From Scleroderma bovista (taxonomy: Eukaryota; Basidiomycota; Agaricomycetes; Boletales; Sclerodermataceae): a stretch of DNA of 64,000 nucleotides. Position 1 is the stretch's first letter; every line of letters begins with the position of its first letter. Made by a program: the position numbers and the translations under genes. Below, one piece after another: positions 1 through 12,322 of this stretch. Location: NCBI GenBank assembly GCA_037178675.1, contig JAYMGJ010000153.1:1-64000 (forward strand), given 5' to 3'. The notes below the pieces were generated by a model that was not told the DNA's origin, made no database searches, and saw only the letters and a program-made list of their open reading frames with translations.

Positions 1-2922
1 GAAATCAAGGAGTCCGCGGAGATGGATGCTCCTGGTTTGTTCATTCGCATTACAGGCATATGCGTCGTACGCTGTCTGGTTCTTCTCCCGAACGGCATCT
101 TGCAAATTTGCAATACCGGCGGGATCGTTGATGTGAGCTTCACCGCCATCGCGCCAGTGATATTCACCCGATTCTGGCATGCCAGGAGGTAAGATAGTTT
201 CCCGCGAGGGCCAGCCACGTTCATGGAGTTCGAACGCATCAAGAGCCAATAGATCAAAAGTAGCACCCTGGACTCGGGATGCAGTACCAATGAAGCAGCG
301 CTCCACTACGTCACTGTGAAGACCGAGAATTTCGAAGATCTGTGCACCCTTGTACGATTGTAGCGTTGAGATACCCATCTTGGACATGACCTTGAGTAAC
401 CCATTGTCGATTGAAAGACGATACTGAGTGATCAAATCGTTGACGGTTTTGTCGCCCTTGATACTGCGGGGACAAATCAATTTCATGTAACGGATTGAAT
501 GCATACGGCGGTCAAACTCACAGTCCCTCTCTCCCAATCTTGTGTATAGTTTCCATCATCAACCAGGGACAAACGGCATCTGCACCGTACCCAACAAGCA
601 CGCAAATATGGTGCACCTCACGAGCCTCACCCGTGTCAACCATCAAGGCGACTTTGGCGCGCTTCTTCTGAAGCACGAGGTGGTGGTGGACGCCGCCGCA
701 GGCCACGAGTGCAGAAAGGGGGACACGAGTAGGACCAGTCCCGCGATCAGACAAGATGATGACTTTCGTACCATCCTCGATCGCCTGTGAAGCCTCGCTG
801 CAAACACGCTGCAAAGCGAGCTGATATCCAGGGAGGCCCTCCTCCTTGGGGAAGGTGATGTCGATGGTGATAGAAGGCCAGGAGGTGTAGGCGTGTTTGA
901 GGTTTTTCATCGCGTTCATTTCCTCGATTGTAATTAATGGGGAGGGTAGGAGGATTCGATGGCACTGGTCTGGTTTCATCTCGAGTAGATTTCCCTCGGG
1001 CCCGACGTAGGTCTCGAGTGACATGACGATGCTCTCCCGAATAGGATCGATAGGTGGATTAGTGACCTGGGCAAAGAGTTGACGGAAATATTCGTAGATA
1101 AGACGAGGCTGGGTGGCCATTGCAGCCAATGGTGCATCGTTGCCCATGGAACCCAACGCCTCCTTTCCGCTTTCGACCATCGGGAGCATGAGCAAGTTGA
1201 GTTGTTCGACAGTATAACCGAAGGTCAATAGCCTAGTGTCGGTGCTCAATGTCGAATCATCAATAACGGGATCAATCGAAATGTTGCTGCGCGTGACGCG
1301 CTTGACTATATTGGGAAGATGTAAGACATGGGCTTCGACCCACGACGCGAAGTTTTGTTTAGCTGCAGTGGTCCGCTTGAGCTCCTTGTCGTCTACGACT
1401 CTGCCCTCCAGTGTGTCAACAAGTAGCATGCGACCAGGTTTGAGACGGCCTTTCTGCACGACTTTCTCCGGAGGTATGACAACCGCTCCGACCTCAGAGG
1501 CACATACCATAATGTCTTCGTTGGTAACAACAAAACGGCACGGTCTGAGACCATTGCGATCGAGGTTGGCACCACAGTAGCGCCCGTCACTGAAGGTAAA
1601 CAATGCTGGGCCATCCCAAGGTTCCTGAAGGCAAGCAGCCCAGTTATAGAACGCGCGCTTCTCCGGTTCCATGTGCTCGTTACCCTGCCATGCCTCAGGG
1701 ATGAGCATCATTACGGCCTCGGGTAACGTGACGACGCCATTTACGACGAGTAATTCGAGTACGTTATCAAAGGCGGCAGAGTCTGACCCCCCTCCTTCAA
1801 TAATAGGGTAGAGAAGGTCGAGCTGGTCACCGAAATGAGTAGATGAGAGGACGCCTTCACGAGCGCGCATCCAGTTCTTGTTGCCACGGAGGGTATTGAT
1901 CTCGCCTAAACCCCGTTGTCAGAGCTTACCTCCGTTTGTTGTGGGAGAGTCACTAACCATTGTGTGCCGCCCATCTCATCGGTTGGGCACGATCCCAAGA
2001 AGGGAAAGTATTTGTAGAGAATCGCGAATGCACCAACGTAAAGTGCGAGCAATACAACACGTGATTGAGATCATGGTAATAATTGTATACTTGGGGTGGA
2101 GATAGCTGCCCCTTATACACAATATTCTTCGACGATAGCGAACAAATATAAAAGCCATTGGCAAGGGTACTTTATACACAATGAAATCCAAGTGTTGAGC
2201 ACGGTCCATGGCTGTAGACAATAGAAAGAGACAAACATGGTATGGGTTGCATGTTTTCGCAAAACATATAACTGGCGCTCGAAATGTTTTGCGTCGAAGT
2301 GACTGTTCTGTGGAGTAGTACCATCACCGTAATGAGAGCGAAGGACGACGAAAGGCTGGTAGATTTCGGGTTCTTTGCTGCTTGCGGCGGGACCTAATAT
2401 GGTTCCATCGGTGGGGACTTGACGCCAGCCAAGCACACGAAGGCCAAGACTATTGGCGATGTCGGAGAAGATGGATTGGGAACTTTGACGCTGAGCGGAG
2501 TCTCCTTTCCCGAAGAAGACGTTACCAACGGCGTACTCTCCCACCTCAGGGAGAAGGCAACCAATGTCCCTCTCGGCCTCTCGTTTGAAGAAGGGGTGGG
2601 GTATGGAGGTCATGACCCCGGCACCATCTCCATCCCGACTGTCGGCACCGACAGCACCGCGATGAGTCATGGCGCAGAGTAGCTGGCGAGCGTCAGATAC
2701 GATTTTGTGGCTGGGTTCGCCTTTGATGTGGCAAATGAAGCCTACGCCGCAGGCATCTTTCTCGTACTCGGAGAGATAAAGACCTTGACTAGCAGGCATG
2801 GAGTGGTCCCAGGATGTGGGATCACGCTCGACGGCATGGAAGCCATTGTCTGCTGAAGTGGACACTTCAGCAAGCGGAGAATGTTTGGACTGACCGTAGG
2901 ACGCTTGAGCAGTACTTTCCAT
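1..2922 (-). CDS. glt1: Glutamate synthase (NADH), N-terminal part, runs off the left edge
   Basis: N-terminal part of NADH-dependent GOGAT, which transfers the glutamine amide to 2-oxoglutarate. The start chosen is the ATG at 2922; the in-frame codons upstream look like untranslated DNA. After a propeptide of about 60 residues comes [15 protein letters not shown], where the Cys is the Ntn-type glutaminase nucleophile exposed by processing. Family motifs follow: [43 protein letters not shown], then [18 protein letters not shown] after an intron that splits the codon before GEI. The next exon (518-1870) carries [13 protein letters not shown] and the [18 protein letters not shown] signature of the glutaminase domain, then the central domain ([21 protein letters not shown]). 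Coding continues to base 1; FMN, Fe-S and NAD-binding parts lie outside. At least three short introns are visible. Identification is secure; exact exon ends below 518 were not fully traced. Confidence 0.93.
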
Positions 2923-4582
2923 AGAATAGTAGAAAGCGTATGGTGGCAGCAAGAGGAGGAGCCGAGGATAGAAGAGCGAAAATATGATTGAGATAAATAG
3001 GAAAGGACGGCTGACAATCAAATGACAGAGCAATCAAAAGGGGAAGGTACCATCAGTGCCGAAGTCACCCGAGGCCGACGGTGGGGAATGATGCCGTCAG
3101 CAAAGCGTCTACTACAATAGTCTTAGCTAGTCCTCCATTAGCTCGGCCGAGCCAGTGCTCGTCGACCATCAGAGCTTCCGGGTTGCCCCGTGGGTCAGGG
3201 TTGTGTGCAACATTGACGGCGAACGTTGAGTCAGGGTCGCGGACGTCAACTGCTAGTACAATTCCACACCACACCAACTTATAGTCCCTGGCGCCTTCCA
3301 ACGCTGTTAACGTGTTCAGGCAACAGCGTCCCTTTGCTTGCTAACAAGGCCGTCGACATAAGCTAGTGCGGGCATCCGTTCCATTCCGCAGGCCCCCCGT
3401 CTGCTCCCTATCCCACTGACTCTGCCCCTTAGTATTCGTCTTGTTGACACCGACCTACATGTAGCGTTGTGGGTACACGCCACTCTTGCGACATGCGTGT
3501 GTGCTTGCAATCACGACACCGTGCCTCATTGCCTGCACGGTAGTACGTTCATCCCGTTTGACAAGCACGACTTTAATCAACGAGCTGCCACATGTTTCAT
3601 ATGAAGCTTCGAGGGTGACTCGTTACATCTCTGCCCGATAAAAGAAGCGAGCGGACCGGTATGTCCCAAACGCTTGAGTGCTTCACGGAAAGCAAGGTGG
3701 AATCCTTGCACTACACCCATGGAGAAATGTAATGCCACCAGCTTAGCTGAGATAACCTGGTCAGGCTTGGCCGTGGGATGTTCGACGTTTCAGCTGAATG
3801 TACTGAATAGGAAGCACCTACGCAATATCTGCCATTACACAATGCAATGCATTTGCTTCTCAAGTTCGGAGAACTGCCACTGTGCCAAGAGACGAGCGTA
3901 GCATACCTTTGTCGAGACTCTGACAGGAACTTCCAATCACGTTGCCCAAGCTGATCCGGATCTCCGTGGTACTCACTGGAGATGTTCCCAAGATACCAAC
4001 GTGGTATAATGTGAATCCTTGATGGTCTAATCGAAGGATGTGTATCCTGCACTACCTAGGCAGTCGGACGGGCAACGGCTGGGGCATTTGAAACAACTGC
4101 ACAGCAGGCGGAAACCCATGAACCGAGGAACCAGACTCACCCTTTAACTAGGTAAAAACAGCCCATGCAATAACATCTCGGAGAATCCTTAACAACATGG
4201 CGCACCGCTCCGCTCCAAGTTGACGTTCCGACTTCTCTTCAGTGATGAAGCTGAAACTTCATGAATGTCAAATCCGGAGTTGTTTACCAGCACTGCGACA
4301 ACCCTCGAGGTGGCATATTGCCACAACCTTCCTGGGAGGTCACCATGTCATTTCAAGTAGATCAACCACAAACCACGCGCAATACATGCGGCCCTTATCA
4401 GCAAAGGATTCACACATACCTTAGGGTTCACTGTCGACGACAACACGGTCAAACGTGCGAAAACTAACCAACTGGAAGTGGAAGCACCAGATTATTTGCA
4501 TGGGCAATTCCCGAGATCTTTTCATTCAACATCAGAATATCCGCCCACTCTACAACCTACGAATTCATGTCCCGGATAAACC
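2923..4582. other. Intergenic, no gene recognised
   Basis: About 1.66 kb between the glt1 start and the lst8 stop. It must hold the glt1 promoter and the lst8 3' region. Short open frames exist on both strands (the longest is about 113 codons at 3711-4052), but none shows a recognisable domain, convincing splice sites or family motif. No tRNA-like box pair was seen. Confidence 0.5.
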
Positions 4583-6055
4583 TTACCCTGGGCCATCATG
4601 GAGCGCACAGCACACAGCAGCTATACAGTTAACAGCTCGTGAGAGTCCTCGTGCAAATTGACATGTGACTTGCCTTTGTGATGGCCATTATATTGCCGAA
4701 CTGTCTCCCCCGAGGCCATTTCCCAAAGACGCGCTGTGTGATCCGAGGATGCTGTTGGAGAAAGGGTGTAAAAGCCTTACAATATCTATGAAATCATAAA
4801 AGGGATGAAATGCATACCTGTTACCAGATACGCAGAATCCGCACTGAAAGCACAATCCCACACCCATCGCTGATGACCCTGTAGCACCTTTTCTTGTCGG
4901 AACTCATAATTCTCAGATATAGACCATATCTTGACGGTGGTGTCTGCGGAACACGTAGCAAGGTATCTAGATGGGCGATATGAACATATCGAATCCAATA
5001 ATGGCCAATGCACCTCACTTTACATCAGGACTGAGAAGTACTCGTGTAATATATTTCTTGTGTGCACTGAACTTTGTTACGGCCTGATACCTCGGAAGGT
5101 CGGATTTTTCTTCATTGATCTTCCACACGTAACATTTCCCCTGGATGAAAAGCTAAGCATAACGCCACATCGACAGCAGTAAGAAGCCACCTTGTTGTTT
5201 CCAGCTACCAAACACGAACCATCCGACGCCAGGCTGACGGACCGGATTGGAACATCTCCTGCAGGGGTCTAAAGAGGAATCAAGGAGATAGATATATCGG
5301 TGATTAGACGTCCATACCAACTCGTGGGAGCACAGGTTTTCCGATAAGTCCCATTGCTTGATGCAACCCGCTTGGTCACAGGAAATGAGTTCTCCTTGAT
5401 TAGGATGCACACAAACATCGTTCACTTCCGTGGACTCTGGTTAGAATATTGAATTACAATATAACAAAACTTGTTACCAGGGGCGCCGTTATCATAGGTC
5501 CGATGCACCTGCGCACTCCTGGACATGCCCGTCAATAGTATGGGGAAGGATTACATCGAACGCACCTGAGATCCCAAATCCTGATAGTGCCATCTTCACT
5601 CCCAGTAACCAACCATTTACCTTCGCTATGGAAGGAAACAGCTGTGACGTTCATAGTGTGAGCATCGAGGCAGGTCAACTTCAATTCAAATATCAATTCA
5701 TGGACATGCATTCTGAGAGAGTCGGGAATGCGCACCGGTGTTGAAGATGCACTCGCTATCTCATAGATGTACACTTTCTTGTGAATTGCCGCAGCCAACA
5801 AACGCTTGCTGGACATCCATACGGATGAGCCATGATCATTTCCAAAGAGACAGTGCAGAGCATTACTCGGGTGAGATGGCAAGACGATTCACTTGCTGAA
5901 GATTATCGCAACTCAGTCGCACACTTTCATTGGAGAGGAAAAACACTTACCCCTGCTTCCCCAGACCGTGAAATTGTCCGGGAACATATCCCGCTCCACG
6001 CTTCCCAGAACCTGATTTCATGGTCGTATGAACCTGTGACAAGAATGACCGACAT
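4583..6055 (-). CDS. lst8: TOR complex WD40 subunit Lst8
   Basis: Seven-bladed WD40 protein of TORC1/TORC2, matching the Lst8/Wat1/Pop3 family. The ATG at 6055 gives [20 protein letters not shown], the typical Lst8 start. Later exons give [112 protein letters not shown] and a last blade with [20 protein letters not shown]. The final intron (4621-4673, 53 nt) has a GC-AG boundary: exon end AAAG, intron start GCAAGT. Splicing there restores NGHHKAAVC and a stop at 4583-4585; reading with the nearby GT would lose the conserved end. At least six short introns are present. Expected length is about 310 residues, normal for the family. Neighbours give no functional link. Confidence 0.92.
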
Positions 6056-6821
6056 ATGTGTGTCTTCGACTCGGGCGTCTGTCAAAAGGGTAGGTATTTA
6101 CTTAATAATCTAGTTCCGCCCAAGTTCCGCTACATTCCCATGCGACCCTTCATCATTTTATCATTTTGAATCTTCGAAGGGTGCCAACCCAAGTTCTCAT
6201 CATGGCCCACACGGCGGATGGCCGATTGCTTCTGCGTGCCCTTCCAGAGTTCCGTCCAAATGAAATGATTGGGCTAGGCTAAGGATAATCAGGTCCCACT
6301 GGTGCTCACACGACGTACGTGGGCGTGTGTGGTTGTTGTAGTATGTAAGTGCGTCTTACTTGCCACGCACAACCCGGCACCTGATCCATTGCTGGTGGAT
6401 TCTGCGTCCCTTCGCTGGCCTTCAGCACAATTACGTGGACCCTCCATCAGCACCCGGTGACTGCTTTCGTTCGATCCTTCTCGAGTTCATTATGTTATAA
6501 GATGTCCACTTTACGAGGTCCTACCGGATCGTGCACTCATTATTCGTTGGAGTTGCGCAGATTGCATCTCAAATCGATCAAACTCGGCTACGTATTTGAT
6601 TCTCTGGCTCTTCCGTGACTTCCCTTGCAACTCGAGATCTGATTTGGAGACCTTGCGCACAAACTGCTGTTCTAATGACCCAGGTTACTGAGCAAATTAG
6701 GCATGTCACTGACTGAGACTTCAGTGCGATCGAAGAAGCTCCTCATTTCTACCCAACATTTAAGAGTTGGCCCAACGGTGAATAATCCCCAACAGGACCC
6801 ATCATCCCTACTATTTCGGCT
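6056..6821. other. Intergenic between divergent lst8 and a small gene
   Basis: 766 bp between two divergent starts, presumably both promoters. No open frame with family features and no tRNA-like signature was seen. Confidence 0.4.
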
Positions 6822-7169
6822 ATGAACGCAAACGTTGAGTTCTACCCAGTAAGTGGCTCCTACCATCTGCCTCTCTGCCTTGCAGACTTGTTCACTCCAA
6901 ACTCAGCGCGGCACCAGAGTTTTCTTCTGGGATGCTTATGGCCACATAAAGTATGGTACTGTGGAGAGGACAGGCCGTCTCGCCGATGTAAGTTTTCATC
7001 TTCGTTGAAAGACAGCGCTGACAACGATGTGCAGGGCACACAAGTGGTCGACATAAAGCTCGATGATAACAAAGGCGGCCTCAGCTTACCGTGGGTGTTG
7101 CTCTTCGACTCTTTATCTCCAGCTACTTAATGTCCTCCCAGGGTGTCCAGCGTTTCAAAGGTCAATTAG
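6822..7169 (+). CDS. Small conserved-looking protein, 70 aa, unknown function
   Basis: Four exons can be read: 6822-6848, 6886-6987, 7035-7090 and 7142-7169, total 213 nt. Splicing gives a 70-residue soluble protein whose core reads RGTRVFFWDAYGHIKYGTVE, then TGRLADGTQVVDIKLD and a C-terminus LSLPVSSVSKVN. The pattern (FFWD, one short strand, KYGTV, DGTQVV, a final LPV-x-x-V-x-KV) resembles a group of short hypothetical proteins I recall from Agaricomycete genomes. The alternating short strands suggest a small SH3/Tudor-like barrel, which is inference only. Intron lengths are 37, 47 and 51 nt; the first is unusually short, so the 9-residue first exon is the least certain part. No signal peptide or membrane segment. 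Function unknown. Confidence 0.6.
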
Positions 7170-8171
7170 CCACGAATTGTTGCGCAAACATAGATATACT
7201 TTGCATCATAGACCTCATTAGATCTGTTCACTCCACATGGACTCTCTCATCCTCTCATCCCCCACTGTATCATTCCTGCTCCCAATGTTGCTGTATCTCC
7301 TGTCTGATTGTATCTGTTCTCATGTTCTTCCCGAGTGCTCACAGCATTGAAACTTTCGCATATGTCAGTCACCAGGTTTGGTGTCCACGGCAACCGCGTA
7401 GCATAAGTTGATGAGAACCAAGGTCTCGGGTTATTATGATAAATCTGGTCGATTCATTTGCGCTTTGCATTTTTCTGCCCATAAGTCGCATGTGGTCAGG
7501 TTCTTCGGAGCGCAAACCTCAATATTGTTGGACGTTTTTAGGGTGGAATTGGGGTTGGGAAATTGTTGGCACTGCTCACGTTCTAGACCAGATGATGCTG
7601 AGCTCATTGATGTTAACACCTCCGGCACGACAGTTGCAACCATTAATAGCAGATATGACCCAGGATAAATAGGCAGAGCGGTGATATAACATTCTCGCAT
7701 GGTTGTCGCATGGCAATAATTTATTTCTGACATGGCTTATATGGTTTATACCACACAACATTCGAAGGCTACCCTTTGCGTCAGAAGTAGAACACCACTC
7801 GGAAAGGTAACAAGGGACCAGGAAAAAGATTCACTTAAAAATAACACTAACACCAAGGCTGGCAACAGGGCGCTTCTCAGGTTCATTATCATTATCTCAT
7901 CATGAGGGAAATGTGAACATTCACCATCATATACAAGAGAAAATCACTATAGTAGGTATGTGTCGGAGGGTAAGCATGATTGATGACACTATACTTGCAT
8001 GATACACTAAATGATTCTGTGACGTCAAATGAGACACGTACCACGCCACCAACAATGGAGGGGTATAAATAATACCAAATCACAGATACCTCCGCACAAG
8101 GCGTGGCCTCTAGGGGTGAATGGTCGATATAGAGGTACACAAGATAGTTCCGGCCAATCGAGACCTCGGGT
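7170..8171. other. Intergenic between convergent genes
   Basis: About 1 kb between the stop of the 70-aa protein gene and the stop of the ALKBH7-like gene. Only short frames without recognisable features; several AT-rich stretches consistent with 3' ends of both flanking genes. Confidence 0.4.
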
Positions 8172-9184
8172 TCATCCCACAAGTGAGTCGTGACGATCCT
8201 AAAAAGAAAACATGTAAAAGGAAGCCCAAACAAAGCAAGAAAAAGTCTAGTGATACCCGTATCATAACACTGACCCGCTGGCCATCAATGCAATCTACTG
8301 ATTTATGGGGGGGAAGAATGGCATGCTTCCAGTGGTATCTTACGTCATCTCTATTGGCCGTGAGGTGACGACGTTCATGACGAAAACGAACACGGTCACC
8401 TTTGCAAGTATAAACTTCCCGATGTGAGGAGGATATCCAACTTTTTATGTGGATAGACATCATTCGTTGTCTCCATTTGCAACACCCGCGGCGCACCGAG
8501 ACTGACGCCTAGAATCCATGTACCACTTGCAGAGACGTTGTCGACATGAGGAAGTATTTCACCAGTCGATGCCAGGTGAAGAATATGAGTCTGTATGTTT
8601 TGCGACGGGCACATTGCGCGCAACCGGTTTAGAATTTGACCAAGTCCCGGGGTTTCTGATTCACGCCAGGATGTAAGGTGCATTTCACGGTAATCCCGGA
8701 TGACGTTATCGTAGTGCCCCTGCTGATGGAGTAGCACAAAGTTCACTTGGACAACGCCAATTGCCTTACAGGTTGGAATGTGTAGAATTTCTCTGGCAAA
8801 AACAAAGATTCCACGGAGGCATCCCCGGAAGGGGAGTTAAGAGAACGATGATGGTTCTGAAGTTTGCGGACGCGTTTGCTCTCGACAGAATCGAGTTGGC
8901 CAAGCGCAGAGGCCAACAAGATACATTGCTCGCGGGTGTCAAGGAAGTTCGGAAATAAAGTGAAGCCTGTTGGATATCCGCTGTTATTCCTCGCAGCCAT
9001 TTGTTTGATCCCAGTTCGTTGAACTTGTGAACCAATCCGGCCCTGCATGATGAAACGGAGGTATGTCCATTAGTTCGGAATGACCTACAAACCTCCGCAG
9101 CCACGTGACTCTAGCAAGTCCCCGAGCCAGGCTCGTCGTCAACCGTGTTTGAACGGGGCGGGATGCACAAAAGAGAGGTCGCAT
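8172..9184 (-). CDS. ALKBH7-like 2-oxoglutarate/Fe(II) dioxygenase, probably mitochondrial
   Basis: AlkB-fold protein closest to ALKBH7. Exons 9184-9089, 9042-8770, 8719-8400, 8350-8257 and 8198-8172 join to 810 nt, 269 residues, with introns of 46, 50, 49 and 58 nt. The N-terminus ([15 protein letters not shown], then further Arg and no acidic residue over 32 positions) looks like a mitochondrial presequence, as expected for ALKBH7. Fold landmarks: GHYDNVIRDYREMHLTSW, the HxD metal motif in GEILPHVDNVSASGTWILG, a C-terminal metal His in RYHWKHAIL, and RVSVMIR holding the Arg that would bind 2-oxoglutarate. ALKBH7 in animals acts in mitochondria in necrosis and fat metabolism; the fungal role is unknown. 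It starts head-to-head with mitochondrial IF2, overlapping its start by 22 bp. If translation begins instead at the Met at 9048, the presequence is lost. Confidence 0.85.
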
Positions 9185-12100
9185 TTCGAGTCCTCAAAAA
9201 TACTCGATCAACAGCGTCAGCTGCAAGTCCACAGGTATTCCAGTTCAATTCTATCATTTGTTTCTTATGATTTACGGGACTTCGAAAGTTCTCGCAACAG
9301 TTCCGAGTCCCTCGAGAGGCAGCCCCTGCTCCGCCTCGTCTGTCAAAATGGTCCCAATTAGAGCCACTACGTCCACTTTCTGAACCATCTCAGTCGCCGC
9401 CCTCATCGTCGGGGACCTCCCTTCTGAGCCGAGCGTCGTCTGCGGTTCAACCGCTCCGTGCTGTTCCTCCGAAAGCGTCAACATCAAAGTGGTCGCCGGG
9501 GAGCAATCCTAAGTCATCGGACACCAATTTTTTGCTTCGGTCTTTTGAACGTAGCCGTCGAGCCACTCCCTCTGGTCCTAAAAGAAACACTCCCTCAACG
9601 TCAGCTAATATTCTTTCCACTACACCTCGCACATTACCCGTCCATCATTCCGGCTTCCTACGTGATGCTGCCCCACACACTAGCGTACAAGCGACCGAAA
9701 AACCTTCGCCAATTGCTTCTGATCCCCGCGCCCACCAAGCACAACAGCCCCCAATTCTAAGGTCCCACCCCGACCCCGATGTATATGTAGACACCGTCCT
9801 CCATGCTAATGCTGTCTCAGAGTTCACAAAGAAGGATATCATGCCATTAACCCGTCTTGGAGATAAAGATCGTTCGAAGCGCCCCGGCAGGAATGGTGAA
9901 TTCAAGGAGCGTGGTTCTCTCCTTCATTCCCCGCGCACTTCCGTTCCATCTGTCAAACATAAGACTTGGAATCGTTGGCAACAGTTGGAGCTAAAAAAGG
10001 ATAGAGCAAGGTATAATAAGAAGGTTAAAGACACCCGACCGCAAAATATCAGAGCCGACCTGTACATCCCTACTGTTGTGACTGTGGGACAATTTGCCAG
10101 ATTGTTGAACGTACGCTTAGGTGCGTTCTTTCTTCAGTACCCTTACTTCTTTCCTTATGCACAATTTGCACTAGGGACGCTTCAAAGGAAGATGGTACAA
10201 GCGGGCATGCGAGACGAAATCCCATATGATTACGGTAGTTTCAGCTATTCGAATGGGAAAGTATGTGATCTAACTGCGTAATAGTACTCACGTCCGATTA
10301 TGCAGCACTCCTTGCAGAGGAGTTCGGAAGAAATCCAATAATAAATGATGAAGCTGCGTTTGATCTGTACCCACCGTATGTTCCGATTACTTCTGGTGAT
10401 CGAGTATCGACTTGACACATTATCACAGTCCACCTCACCCAACCCCACATCTACTTCCACTTCGTCCGCCAGTAGTCACTATCATGGGCCATGTCGATCA
10501 TGGTAAAACGACTCTCCTGGACACCCTCCGTTCATCCTCTGTGGCAGCGTCTGAAGCGGGGGGAATCACGCAGCATATCGGTGCTTTCTGCGTGCCCGTA
10601 AGGTCCCCATCCGATTCGGATTTAGATGCGACACGCACTAACAATACCAGTGACGAACGCCTTATCACTTTCCTTGACACCCCAGGACATGCCGCTTTCT
10701 CTGCGATGCGTGCTCGAGGCACCTCTGTTACGGATATTGTCGTCCTTGTTGTTGCAGCTGACGACGGGGTCATGCCTCAGACCCTTGAAGTTATTGACCT
10801 CGTAAATCGTGAGAAAGATAGAGGTAATATTGGAATGGTGGTGGCGATCAATAAGGTCGATAAAGAAGCCGCCAACGTGGTACGTCACTCGTTCTGATGA
10901 TCTTTGCTTCGAGTTCAGTGGCCTATTGGTCCGTACAGGCCAAGACTAAACAAGCCCTTCTGGCAGCCAATGTATCGCTCGAAGAGTATGGTGGTGACGT
11001 TCCCTGCGTGGAAGTTTCGGGACTCACAGGCAGAGGCTTGCCTGACCTCATCGAAACACTAGCGTTGATGGCCGATGTTATGGACCTTCGTGCAGAGAGG
11101 GACTGTTCGGCTGTAGGCTGCATCCTTGAGTCGAAGGTACAGAAAGGTCTGGGGTGAGCCTTCCCATTCGCTGGATCATATGCCAAGCAGAATCATTTAT
11201 ACTGAAAATTTACAGTCCCGTGGCTACAGTCCTCGTTTCTCGCGGTACTCTCACTCCTGGGACACCCCTATTGGCAGGCACTTCTACCAGTTCTACTCGT
11301 ATGCTATTATCACCGTTCTCTCAGCCACTTTCCTCCGCCGGTCCGGGGACACCAGTCCTTGTTACAGGTTGGAAGTCCCTTCCAGCAGCTGGTGACGAAG
11401 TGTTAGCCAGTAATGAGGCTGATATAAAGAGGGCTAAGGTCAATCGGCTGAGGAAAAAAAGTGCCGATGAGGTATTGCAAGACGTGGAGGCTCTCAACGC
11501 AATGCGAAAGTTGGACAGAGAAAAGAGTATCACGGATGAGCGCGATCAGCAGACACAGTCAGGGGGTGAAGGAGGCAAGAGGGAGTTGAAGATTGTTGTC
11601 AAGGGCGACGTTAGCGGAAGTGTGGAGGCCCTCGTTGGTGCTCTTGAAGGTATCGGGAACCACCTTGCTGGCGTTAGGATTGTTTCGACAGGCGTAGGAG
11701 ACGTCACAGAATCGGATATCATGATGGCCAAATCTGTCGATGGTTCGTTGTCGCCCATCTCGACTGACATGTGTGCGAACGAGAACTGACCAAGTTACTA
11801 CATCTAGCAATGGTTGTTGCTTTTTCTGTTTCCATTCCCCGTTCGATTCAGAGCATTGCATCACAGAATGGAGTCGTGGTCTACTTGTCGGATATCATAT
11901 ATCGTGTCATGGATCACATCCAGGATTGTGTCGTATCGATGCTACCCTGCACGTACGAGACCAAGGTTGTGGGAGAGGCAACTGTTATTCAATTATTCGA
12001 CATCCATACGAAGGGGAAAATCACCAAGAAGATTGCCGGTTGCAGAGTTGGGAATGGAGTTGTCGAGAAAACGTGCACAGCCAGAGTAATCAGAGAAGGT

Positions 12101-12322
12101 CAAGTAATCCATGAAGGTATGCAGCAGCGCATGTATCTGGTATGCTTCCTTATCGACACTTATTCTACAGGTACTCTCCGAACACTGCGACATCTTAAGA
12201 AGGAAGTAACAGAAGTTGGCAAAGGGACTGAGTGTGGTATCAATCTACTTGATTTTGATGATCTTCACGAAGGCGATATGATCCAGATGGTTAAAACAAT
12301 AGAAATACCAGGAAAACTCTAA
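9163..12322 (+). CDS. ifm1: Mitochondrial translation initiation factor IF-2
   Basis: Bacterial-type IF2 GTPase that places initiator tRNA on the mitochondrial ribosome. Exons 9163-9234, 9301-10234, 10285-10375, 10429-10879, 10939-11153, 11216-11742, 11808-12116 and 12171-12322 add up to 2751 nt, 916 residues in one frame, which supports the model. The start [19 protein letters not shown] is basic like a presequence. A long low-complexity Ser/Pro-rich N-terminal region is followed by [20 protein letters not shown] and the G domain: G1 [18 protein letters not shown] (switch I), G3 DTPGHA, G4 NKVDK. Then [16 protein letters not shown], domain II ([19 protein letters not shown]), domain III ([28 protein letters not shown]) and the C-terminal tRNA-binding domain ending GTECGINL and DLHEGDMIQ. 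Introns of 50-66 nt, all GT-AG. Shares a head-to-head start region with the ALKBH7-like gene. Confidence 0.95.

Noticed and set aside
3065..3301. 78-codon minus-strand frame with a fairly protein-like composition
   Set aside because: No recognised domain, no flanking exons and no promoter logic; it may be chance in GC-balanced DNA.
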